The translations under genes and the position numbers were made by a program. Shown one piece after another: positions 1-5,709 of a stretch of DNA of 7,894 nucleotides. Below the pieces are notes generated by a model that saw only the letters and a list, made by a program, of their open reading frames with translations, had not been told where the DNA came from and searched no databases. Each line of letters opens with the position of its first letter. Position 1 is the first letter of the stretch. This DNA is from Geopsychrobacter sp. (lineage in GTDB: Bacteria; Desulfobacterota; Desulfuromonadia; Desulfuromonadales; Geopsychrobacteraceae), in assembly GCA_021647445.1 (NCBI GenBank), contig JAKIUS010000058.1, positions 1 to 7,894 of the forward strand, written 5' to 3'.

Positions 1-572
1 TTTTTATGGATCAGGCGGATGAGGTAGATGGAGGCCGTTTTGGGCAGTTGTTCAAGTAATTCGGTACAGAGGCGGGAATCATCAAGAGAGTGACGCTCGG
101 TGGTGCGTTTACAGGTTTTACCGAGCTTCTGCAAAATGTAAGATTGTTGCTCCGCCAGATTCAAATTGTCTGAGGTGTGGACGAAGAAGAAGGTGTTGTA
201 GATGGCATGACCTTCGAGGAAGAGTCGGTTATAGCTGTGTGTGCCCTTTGTTTTGTTGGTGAAGAGCAGATGGCCGTTACTGTCGTAATTTGTGCCGTAG
301 AGGATCAGGCGATTGCGGATGTCTGCTTTTGCCAGGTCGGCCAGGGGTTGCTCGACCCCGAACATGTACTCGCAGAAGGACCCGCCATTGCCATTATGAC
401 CGATCCCCTTGGCGGAAAGCATAAATTCGTTTCCCGGGGCAAAGAAGCGCAGTGAATCGCCTTGCTGTTGGTAGAACTGTGCGCGTGATCCCTCACCGCC
501 TGCGGCGGTAGCGAAAAATTCGATGTTGTCATCGATATGTCCATGCAGACGAAGTTCTGTGTCGATAATCAT
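1..572 (-). CDS. Unrecognised protein, N-terminal 190 residues, truncated by window edge
   Basis: An open frame reads from an ATG at 572 to the window edge without a stop (190 codons plus 2 bases), so the C-terminus is missing. It begins MIIDTELRLHGHIDD. I see no signal peptide and no membrane segment, so a cytoplasmic protein is likely. The visible part mixes a beta-type N-terminal half (residues ~1-135, rich in F, Y, G and N, with a HNGNGG stretch near residue 60) with a helical, charged region from about residue 140. I do not recognise the family and assign no function. An in-frame TAA lies just upstream, so the start cannot move far. The only Shine-Dalgarno-like string, AAGG at 590-587, is 14 bases from the ATG, which is rather distant. 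The gene begins 29 bp after the metallo-hydrolase stop on the same strand, so cotranscription is likely. Codon use looks like that of its neighbours. Confidence 0.75.
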   Translation of the reverse strand, partial: MIIDTELRLHGHIDDNIEFFATAAGGEGSRAQFYQQQGDSLRFFAPGNEFMLSAKGIGHNGNGGSFCEYMFGVEQPLADLAKADIRNRLILYGTNYDSNGHLLFTNKTKGTHSYNRLFLEGHAIYNTFFFVHTSDNLNLAEQQSYILQKLGKTCKRTTERHSLDDSRLCTELLEQLPKTASIYLIRLIHK

Positions 573-601
573 ATCTATAATCTGCGCCTTTTAGTTTCCT
601 G

Positions 602-1384
602 TCAGGACAGGCTGAATTCGATCTGTTGTCCATCGAAGGCAAACCCGATCCCGGGCGGAAGCTCTTTTTCATGTTTTGGATGATCGACTTCGTGGCTGAG
701 GTGCGTCAGCCAGGTCTGTTTTGCTCCGATCTCCTGCGCGACCTTAACGGCCTGTTGGATATTGAAATGGGTCCGATGCGGTTTGATGCGTAATCCATCG
801 ATGACTAAAATTTCAACCCCGTCGAGGAGCGTTCTTGAGGCCTCGGGGATGCCATTGCAGTCAGTGAGATAGGCCAGTGGCCCGATGCGGTACCCGAAGA
901 CTTCCATAGCCCCATGCAAAAGCGGGACCGGAATTAGTGGAATTCCACAAATCCAAAAGGTGTCCGCAACAGGGCAGGTCTTTAATTGTGGAATATAGCC
1001 TGGTTCGCTGGTCGACGCGAAGATGTAGGGGAAATTGTTGCGGATCTGCAGCAGGGCGGCATTTGCGCCGTATAGCGGAATTGGCGGTCTGTTGCGCCGG
1101 GTGAAGACGCGCAGATCGTCAATACCGTGCAGATGGTCGGCGTGGACATGGGTATAGAGTACGGCGTCGATATGGTTGATCTGCTCGCGGAGCATCTGTT
1201 GCCGCAGGTCGGTTGCGGTGTCGATGAGAATATTGCAGTGCCCACAACGCAGCAGGGCGCTGCAACGTGTTCTGCTGTTGCGCGGATCCTTAGATTGACA
1301 GACCGGACAGGTGCAACCGATCACTGGGATGCCGGTGCTGGTCCCTGAACCCAGAATGATCAATGAGAGTTTGTCGGCGGTCAT
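602..1384 (-). CDS. PhnP-like metallo-beta-lactamase-fold hydrolase
   Basis: A complete 260-residue protein of the COG1235/PhnP type, close to the usual ~250-260 residues. The first motif, GSGTSTGIPVIGC at 12-24, continues into a CxCPVC cluster (C24, C26, C29) and DPRNSRTR at 33-40; in PhnP the equivalent cysteines hold a structural zinc. The dinuclear metal site is complete: TH79-V-H81-A-D83-H84 followed by GIDDLR, then H157 (LLHG), D175 (YLTDC), H206 (RTHFN) and THLSH with H228 and H231. PhnP itself is a cyclic-phosphate phosphodiesterase of the C-P lyase pathway, but no phn genes are visible here. The substrate is therefore open, and a general phosphodiesterase or hydrolase call is safer. 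The ribosome site before the ATG is weak, and no alternative start was found just upstream. A promoter-like site lies about 33 bp upstream, and the gene probably shares a transcript with the unrecognised gene that follows it. Confidence 0.93.
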   Translation of the reverse strand: MTADKLSLIILGSGTSTGIPVIGCTCPVCQSKDPRNSRTRCSALLRCGHCNILIDTATDLRQQMLREQINHIDAVLYTHVHADHLHGIDDLRVFTRRNRPPIPLYGANAALLQIRNNFPYIFASTSEPGYIPQLKTCPVADTFWICGIPLIPVPLLHGAMEVFGYRIGPLAYLTDCNGIPEASRTLLDGVEILVIDGLRIKPHRTHFNIQQAVKVAQEIGAKQTWLTHLSHEVDHPKHEKELPPGIGFAFDGQQIEFSLS

Positions 1385-1416
1385 AGGCTCGTGGTGCTGG
1401 CAGTTGAAGTAAAGTG

Positions 1417-1445
1417 ACTATAAAAATCTAGCATCGGTACGCCAA
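1417..1445 (-). promoter_or_regulatory. Predicted sigma-70 promoter for the PhnP-like hydrolase
   Basis: On the - strand TTGGCG (1445-1440) and TATAGT (1422-1417) are separated by exactly 17 bases, matching the consensus at 4/6 and 5/6 positions. Transcription would begin near 1410, leaving a leader of about 25 bases before the ATG at 1384. A second frame for the pair exists, TTGTTC and TAGATT, also 17 apart but weaker. Just upstream, AGTATTG occurs twice on the + strand (1453-1459 and 1466-1472), which could be an activator site or chance. No hairpin with a T-run terminates the preceding gene in this 107 bp gap, so readthrough is also possible. Confidence 0.5.
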
Positions 1446-1491
1446 AAGAACAAGTATTGCCCCGCAGTATTGATGCTGATGAGGAATATTT

Positions 1492-2574
1492 CTAAATTGT
1501 TGAATCCGCAGCGTTCTGATCGATCAAGCGCGGCAACAGATGCTGTCTATAAATTTTGTCAGCGACTTTGGCACAGCGATTATTGCTGGCTAATTCCGCA
1601 TAGGTTAAGAGTGGATCGGCCAGATTCAGTTCTGCTGGTTGTCGACCAATCCACAGGTTCTGCTGTCCAAAGGGCGCGAGGAGGCTGATTTCGCCATCGG
1701 GATCGGGCGTCAAGTGGAGTTGCAACATCAGTTTGAGCTGTAATTGGCTCGGCACATAGAGGGTAGCCGATTCTGGTTCGAGCTGTTTCGTGAGTAGCGC
1801 GGCACCTAGTTGGCCGCCGACCAGGACAGAATCTCTGTTTGAAGCGCGGCTGATCAGTTCGGGCAACTGTTGCAGAGTGTAATCCTCATGCAAAGAGCAC
1901 TGTTGCAACATCATGCGTGGGCGCAGAGTTTCAAGGTAGCCAAGTTGCCAGCGCTGAAGCAGGTCTTCTCTTGCGACCAGTTTACGTCCAGTACCAGTCT
2001 TTATCAGGTTGCCGCGTTTCTCAAGTTCCTTCAAAAGATCACCAATTGCTCCGAGGGCGATACCTGCATCATCTGCCAGCACACGGTAGGTTGCGTTCGC
2101 GGTTTGTGGGTTGCGCAGGAACAGGTAGATCAGTTTAAGTCCGGCCGGCCTGAAGAGTCGATCAAGTCCACCGGTGACCGGCTGATGTCTTTGGCCGCCG
2201 ATTTCGACGTAGAGTGGAGTCTGGTGAAGTAGAAGGTTACCGGCACAATCGGCGAATTCGATCTTTTTCTGTTTTAATTTGGCCGCCAGGCTCGGGTTGA
2301 CATAATGGGTAAGGAGAAGGGGCGCGCAGTCAGCTGGTGCGGGGGTAGTTTTCAGCTGGTGAATAACCAGATCGGCGATTGAAGGTGAGAGTTTCGGCAC
2401 AACTTTCAGATAGTAGTATTTTTCTCCCCAGTCGCCCCCGAGTTTGATGGTGCCAGCAAAGGGGCCACCGAGTTTTTTGATCACGAAATCGATCTGACAG
2501 CCGGGCAGGCTGCGGATCGCTTTCATGCAGCCATAAATAATCTGTTCGTCACGTTGTTTGGCTTTGTTGGTCAT
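1492..2574 (-). CDS. AbiEi-like winged-helix protein (COG4861/AbiEi_2 type), apparent orphan antitoxin or regulator
   Basis: A 360-residue protein resembling the AbiEi_2 (PF09952/COG4861) family, recognised from memory and not by search. Family-like landmarks in order are: an N-terminal alpha/beta region with FADCAGNLLL at 107-116; RPAGLKLIYLFL at 142-153, opening a winged helix-turn-helix to ~200 (YRVLADDAGIALGAIGDLLKELEKRG is its recognition part); LLQRWQLGYLETLRPR at 205-220; GGQLGAALLTKQLEPESATLYV at 253-274; and DPLLTYAELASNNR near 320-333. In type IV abortive-infection systems AbiEi is the antitoxin that represses its own promoter and counters the AbiEii nucleotidyltransferase. No such toxin is next to this gene: the HD-GYP gene is upstream and a metallo-hydrolase is downstream. 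A stand-alone DNA-binding regulator is therefore as likely as an antitoxin. The ATG at 2574 has an AAAAGG ribosome site six bases upstream. The AT-rich leader contains promoter-like and repeated motifs that could be its operator. Confidence 0.8.
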   Translation of the reverse strand: MTNKAKQRDEQIIYGCMKAIRSLPGCQIDFVIKKLGGPFAGTIKLGGDWGEKYYYLKVVPKLSPSIADLVIHQLKTTPAPADCAPLLLTHYVNPSLAAKLKQKKIEFADCAGNLLLHQTPLYVEIGGQRHQPVTGGLDRLFRPAGLKLIYLFLRNPQTANATYRVLADDAGIALGAIGDLLKELEKRGNLIKTGTGRKLVAREDLLQRWQLGYLETLRPRMMLQQCSLHEDYTLQQLPELISRASNRDSVLVGGQLGAALLTKQLEPESATLYVPSQLQLKLMLQLHLTPDPDGEISLLAPFGQQNLWIGRQPAELNLADPLLTYAELASNNRCAKVADKIYRQHLLPRLIDQNAADSTI

Positions 2575-2580
2575 AATATG

Positions 2581-2586
2581 CCTTTT
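2581..2586 (-). promoter_or_regulatory. Ribosome binding site of the AbiEi-like gene
   Basis: AAAAGG on the - strand ends six bases before the ATG at 2574-2572. The spacing supports this start. Confidence 0.6.
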
Positions 2587-2595
2587 ACTGGGGCT

Positions 2596-2622
2596 ATATG
2601 TTCAAATATGCTTTGTGTTCAA
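2596..2622. repeat. Short direct repeats in the AbiEi-like gene leader (candidate operator)
   Basis: On the + strand TGTTCAA occurs at 2599-2605 and again at 2616-2622, a 17 bp period. ATATG occurs at 2596-2600 and 2606-2610, with a third copy at 2576-2580, giving offsets of 10 and 20 bp that would place them on one face of the helix. These flank or overlap the proximal promoter-like element. AbiEi proteins are known to autorepress by binding repeats in their own promoter, so an operator is a reasonable guess but is not shown. Confidence 0.3.
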
Positions 2623-2633
2623 TAAAATGTAAA
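2605..2633 (-). promoter_or_regulatory. Possible second (proximal) sigma-70 promoter of the AbiEi-like gene
   Basis: TTTACA (2633-2628, 5/6 to consensus) and CATATT (2610-2605, 4/6) lie 17 bases apart on the - strand. Transcription would start near 2598, about 24 bases before the ATG. It overlaps a cluster of repeated ATATG and TGTTCAA motifs. The region is AT-rich, so a chance match is a real possibility. Confidence 0.3.
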
Positions 2634-2642
2634 AGTTTAAAT

Positions 2643-2671
2643 ATTGAAACCGATCGACGCAAACATGTCAA
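2643..2671 (-). promoter_or_regulatory. Predicted distal sigma-70 promoter of the AbiEi-like gene
   Basis: A perfect TTGACA (2671-2666) and TTCAAT (2648-2643, 4/6) lie 17 bases apart on the - strand. Transcription would start near 2636, giving a leader of about 60 bases. This is the best -35 match in the 179 bp gap and indicates that the AbiEi-like gene can be transcribed separately from the HD-GYP gene upstream. Confidence 0.45.
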
Positions 2672-2724
2672 GAACTGTATTGGCACGGTATGGGGCATGT
2701 GGCTCATGGGTCGGTCTTTCGGAT

Positions 2725-2742
2725 CTCTTTAACGTTGAAGAG
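2725..2742. repeat. 18 bp imperfect palindrome downstream of the HD-GYP gene
   Basis: CTCTTTAACGTTGAAGAG pairs with itself at 8 of 9 positions around an AACGTT centre. It begins 12 bases after the HD-GYP stop and is not followed on the - strand by a T-run, so it is a poor intrinsic terminator. It could be a protein-binding site or an RNA 3' hairpin that stabilises the HEAT/HD-GYP message. No other clear terminator is seen in this gap. Confidence 0.4.
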
Positions 2743-2753
2743 GGACGGGATAT

Positions 2754-4052
2754 TTAAAGGTACTTTTCGATCTGGATCCCCTTGAGAAAGGGATCGACTT
2801 CGGCGAGAATTTGACTGCTGTCAGGCAGGCTGAGTTCCGGGGCATCCTCAATATGTTGTCCCATAGCACCTATGATCCGTTTGAGTTTTAGGGAGTTGTC
2901 CCCCTGATGATTGCGGTCTATGACCAGAGCGATCTCGTCGTTGTGCAGGCGCACCAGGGTGCCGACCGGGTAGGGGCCAAGAAATCTGGTGAAGTTTTTG
3001 ACATATTCGGGATGCAGATGGCTGCCGCTCATGTGTTGGAGCTGGTCAAGGGCCTTTTTCGGTGAGAAGGGTTTTTGATAGCAGCGGATGGTGGTCATGG
3101 CATCAAAGGTGTCGGCGATGGTGACCATATCGACCAGCGGAGAGAGTTTGCCGTTGCGGCTGCTCTCCGGGTAACCGGTATGGTCATAGCGCAGATGGTG
3201 GTGGTGGATAATGTCGATAACCTCTGCGGGAATGTCGTTCATCTTCGACACAATTTCGACCCCGCGTTGTGGATGTTCCATCATCTTGCACCGCTCTGCA
3301 GCACTAAGTTGCCCCGGTTTGGTAATGATGGCGTGATCGATACTCATTTTTCCAAGATCATGCAGCATCCCGCCCATCCCGAGCAGATTCAGTTGCTCAG
3401 TATTCAGATTGCAGGCCCGGCCGACCGTTATGGCGATAACCGAAACGTTGACCGAATGGGTGAACGTATAGTTGTCATAATCCTTGAGCAGGGTCATAGC
3501 AAGGAGTGTGTAGGGGCGACTGATCGCGCTACTGACCATTTTTTGTGCGGCACTGAAGGCCATTTTGGCCGAGGGGCATCGTCCGAGACGGGCATCTTCA
3601 TAGATCGACTCAACGACATTCAAGGCCTGGCGATAGACCTCACGAGGGGTTTCTTCTTCCGGGATGACACGAATATATTCAATGCCAAGGATGGCAAAGG
3701 TGTCGGCAATCTCCTCATTGCTGCTGAGTAACTGAGTGATCAGTTCAAGCAGTTGTGCGGTATCTACGCCTGAGAAAAAAAGAATCTCTTTGAGTTTGCA
3801 GTCACGAATCCTTTGAGAAAGCTCCAGAATCGCCGGTTGCTGTTCGAGGCAGGGCAGGTCTTCGACCAGCAGGGTTCCATCAGCAAAACCGAGGTGCAGC
3901 CGCCCTTTTTGTAGCAGGATGGGTCGCATGGCGTCGAGGACGTTAAGTAATTGACGGCGGACCTGGGGGTGATCCCCCGGGTAGAGTCGCATCCCTTGGA
4001 GTACTGCCGCCAGGCTGGCTGGGATCTGTTTAATCTGTTGTGGGGTGATCAT
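2754..4052 (-). CDS. HD-GYP domain phosphohydrolase with shared N-terminal module
   Basis: A 432-residue soluble protein with no signal peptide or membrane segment. Residues ~5-135 form a module also seen at the start of the HEAT-repeat protein (MRLYPGDHP at 21-29; a NEEI motif near 112). Residues ~145-370 are an HD-GYP domain: H199 (THSVNVSV), HD at 231-232 with K235, H260 (EHP), H285-H286, a loop ending GYP at 293-295, D314 in the ADTFDAMT motif and KPFSPKKAL at 327-335. HD-GYP enzymes are metal phosphodiesterases for c-di-GMP or, in some members, cGAMP. The canonical HHExxDGxGYP loop here reads HHLRYDHTGYP, so the usual E and the G of DG are replaced, and activity or substrate may differ. 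The tail from ~361 (PVGTLVRL) is the normal end of such domains. The start ATG overlaps the HEAT gene by 23 bp, has no clear ribosome site, and follows an in-frame TAG, which favours translational coupling. No receiver domain is present. Confidence 0.93.
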   Translation of the reverse strand: MITPQQIKQIPASLAAVLQGMRLYPGDHPQVRRQLLNVLDAMRPILLQKGRLHLGFADGTLLVEDLPCLEQQPAILELSQRIRDCKLKEILFFSGVDTAQLLELITQLLSSNEEIADTFAILGIEYIRVIPEEETPREVYRQALNVVESIYEDARLGRCPSAKMAFSAAQKMVSSAISRPYTLLAMTLLKDYDNYTFTHSVNVSVIAITVGRACNLNTEQLNLLGMGGMLHDLGKMSIDHAIITKPGQLSAAERCKMMEHPQRGVEIVSKMNDIPAEVIDIIHHHHLRYDHTGYPESSRNGKLSPLVDMVTIADTFDAMTTIRCYQKPFSPKKALDQLQHMSGSHLHPEYVKNFTRFLGPYPVGTLVRLHNDEIALVIDRNHQGDNSLKLKRIIGAMGQHIEDAPELSLPDSSQILAEVDPFLKGIQIEKYL

Positions 4053-5607
4053 ATCGTTTGGCCAGATTTGCGCTACTCAATTCTGCCGCTCGCTGCACGA
4101 CAGCATGGGGAGATTTTTGCCATTTTTTCAAGGCACTGTCGAGTTCTTTATTGCCCAGCTTTCCGAGGGTTAAAATAATTTCGGCGCGTAACTCCTCCAG
4201 GCGTTGAAGGTGGAGTAAATTAGGGCGTTTTGCCAGCGCCAGTAATGGAACGAGCGCCTCCTTGGGGTTGAGTACGCCGAGGGCAGAAATGGCATCACTG
4301 CGGAGTTCGGTTTTGCGTCCAAAGGGGTCAAATTTCTGGGCAATGCTCAAGAGCGGCCGGACCGCTTCGGCGCATCTGGTTGCGCCTAAAGCCTTGACTG
4401 CTGGGCGTCTCAGGGTAACATTTTGGTCGCGGGTCAGGGTAAGCAGTAGGGGAACCGAGTTTTTACCACCGATCATTGCCAATGCTCTGATCAGGGCGCG
4501 GCGCACCCGTGGGTCTGAATGCCTGGTGAGGGGGGTGAGAATCTCAATCCCCGCTTCAAGACGTAGATTTCCGAGTAGGGTCACAGCATTTCTGACGACG
4601 TACCATTTGTTGTTGTGGACCATTTCGCGCAAGAGTTCAAGGAGAGGCTCGCCCATTCTGCCGAGCAGGGTGCTGAGCCGTTTGCGCACCGTACCATCTT
4701 CTTCCTTGCTCATTTGGGCCAATAATTGCGGGGCGATTTTTATGCCGAGACCGACGATGAGTTGCTGAAGACGCTGGTATTGTTGAGGTGAGAGTGCCGT
4801 GCTCTTGAATTGAGCGCACAGGAGAGTGCCTGTCGGTGCGGTTAACAAGCGATCGATCGCTCCAGCCGAAATGCTGCGTTGGGGGCGGCTGCGTCTCTTC
4901 TGTTGACTGTGGTTCAAGAGCAGGGAGAGGATACGCATGATGCCCGGCGGACCGGTCTCTGCAAAGTATTGTGGGGAAATCCTGAGGAGTTTGTCGATTT
5001 GCAGCCGATAGGCATCGTCGTGCTGCTCCAGAGAAAGTTGCTCAATGATCAAGTGGAGTTGTTGCGCCAGGTCTGAACGGCTGAAAGTATCGGTTGTATC
5101 GAGTCGTTGGTCATCGATTTCGATCGTGGTATTTTCAAGCTCTTCAGCCAGTTGCTGGCGCTTGTGGAGTGCACCATCGAGGCTGCTTTCGTTTATCCAG
5201 ATGGTCGAAACCTGATGATTGCGCAGGAAAACTGGCAGTCCCCCGATGCGATAGATCTCTTCCGCCGAAGTCGATAGGCCCTGCAGAAAGATCATTAATT
5301 CACTGATCGGCAGGTCGGGCAGAAAGATTAACTGATTGACCCGGCGTTCGACCAGCAGGCGAGCGAGGTCGGGCAGGGCGGGATTTTTTTCGCCGATGGG
5401 GTTATCGTCGAGGGTGAAACCTGTTTGACTGCACTGGATGGCCCGTTTGTGCTGATGCTTGAGCATGGGGCCGAATGCCGTCATTACCTCTTCGATGGCG
5501 TTTTCAAGGCTCGGATGCTTCTCAGGATAAAAGCGTAGCGCCTTCATCAGCTTGACCAGACCGGTCAATGCCTGCTCAAACTCAAGAATCAGCTGGGTTG
5601 CAGCCAA
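4030..5607 (-). CDS. HEAT-repeat protein with the same N-terminal module as its HD-GYP neighbour
   Basis: A 525-residue protein with no signal peptide or transmembrane segment. Residues ~8-140 resemble the N-terminus of the adjacent HD-GYP protein: LRFYPEKHP at 24-32, FGPML at 45-49, then NPALPDLARLLVERRV and a LSTSAEEI motif at 111-118. A variable, charged middle follows (~145-300, including an RRSRPQR patch near 238-244). Residues ~305-512 hold about five or six HEAT/PBS-lyase-type helical repeats, for example VRNAVTLLGNLRLEAGIEIL at 338-357 and DPRVRRALIRALAMIG at 365-380. Such repeats usually act as protein-binding scaffolds, and no catalytic motif is visible. The start is TTG: a GGAGGG ribosome site ends four bases before it and no in-frame ATG or GTG lies nearby upstream. 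The gene overlaps the HD-GYP gene by 23 bp and is preceded by its own promoter-like site, so the two probably form one operon and may act as partners. Confidence 0.88.
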   Translation of the reverse strand: MAATQLILEFEQALTGLVKLMKALRFYPEKHPSLENAIEEVMTAFGPMLKHQHKRAIQCSQTGFTLDDNPIGEKNPALPDLARLLVERRVNQLIFLPDLPISELMIFLQGLSTSAEEIYRIGGLPVFLRNHQVSTIWINESSLDGALHKRQQLAEELENTTIEIDDQRLDTTDTFSRSDLAQQLHLIIEQLSLEQHDDAYRLQIDKLLRISPQYFAETGPPGIMRILSLLLNHSQQKRRSRPQRSISAGAIDRLLTAPTGTLLCAQFKSTALSPQQYQRLQQLIVGLGIKIAPQLLAQMSKEEDGTVRKRLSTLLGRMGEPLLELLREMVHNNKWYVVRNAVTLLGNLRLEAGIEILTPLTRHSDPRVRRALIRALAMIGGKNSVPLLLTLTRDQNVTLRRPAVKALGATRCAEAVRPLLSIAQKFDPFGRKTELRSDAISALGVLNPKEALVPLLALAKRPNLLHLQRLEELRAEIILTLGKLGNKELDSALKKWQKSPHAVVQRAAELSSANLAKRYDHPTTD

Positions 5608-5611
5608 GGAA

Positions 5612-5617
5612 CCCTCC
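5612..5617 (-). promoter_or_regulatory. Ribosome binding site fixing the TTG start of the HEAT-repeat gene
   Basis: GGAGGG on the - strand is a strong Shine-Dalgarno sequence and sits four bases before the TTG at 5607-5605. An ATG 22 bases upstream of the TTG is in a different frame and opens only a 15-codon ORF, so TTG is the best start. Confidence 0.75.
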
Positions 5618-5658
5618 GTAAACGCACATGTTTTTATGGCTAATAGTCTTAGGTCGTC

Positions 5659-5687
5659 AAGATACCCTGTCGCGTCAGGGTTGTAAA
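5659..5687 (-). promoter_or_regulatory. Predicted sigma-70 promoter of the HEAT/HD-GYP operon
   Basis: TTTACA (5687-5682, 5/6) and TATCTT (5664-5659, 4/6) are exactly 17 bases apart on the - strand. Transcription would begin near 5652, giving a leader of about 45 bases to the TTG start. The spacer is almost entirely an 18 bp near-palindrome, a layout typical of repressor-controlled promoters. Confidence 0.45.
5664..5681. repeat. 18 bp near-palindrome, candidate operator
   Basis: ACCCTGTCGCGTCAGGGT pairs with itself at 8 of 9 positions, with one T/T mismatch beside the CGCG centre. It fills the spacer of the predicted promoter for the HEAT/HD-GYP pair. The alternative reading is a transcript hairpin (ACCCTG/CAGGGT stem) after the acyl-CoA synthetase stop at 5710, but no T-run follows it on the - strand, so it is a poor intrinsic terminator. 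I saw no second copy in the window. Confidence 0.45.
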
Positions 5688-5709
5688 TATTTCCTTCGGA
5701 GATAGCCGT

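Noticed and set aside
602..1384. Naming the metallo-hydrolase phnP outright
   Set aside because: The fold and metal ligands fit, but there are no phosphonate (phn) genes nearby and the family contains many members with other or unknown substrates.
2680..2698. TTGGCACGGTATGGGGCA on the + strand, resembling a sigma-54 promoter
   Set aside because: The -24 GG and -12 GC are one base too far apart, the -12 half is poor (GGGGC), and no + strand gene lies downstream.
3075..3731. A 218-codon ORF on the + strand
   Set aside because: It is fully antisense to the HD-GYP gene, which has strong domain evidence. The product shows no recognisable motif and its composition is that of a shadow frame.
4262..4768. 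A 168-codon ORF on the + strand
   Set aside because: Antisense to the HEAT repeats. Its S/R-rich product is typical of a wrong-frame translation.
5586..5629. A 15-codon ORF from an ATG overlapping the HEAT gene start on the - strand
   Set aside because: It lacks a ribosome site and is out of frame with the HEAT gene. The GGAGGG lies inside it and serves the TTG start.
5664..5681. The palindrome read as a rho-independent terminator for the acyl-CoA synthetase
   Set aside because: The stem is only six pairs and no T-run follows on the - strand, so an operator reading was preferred.
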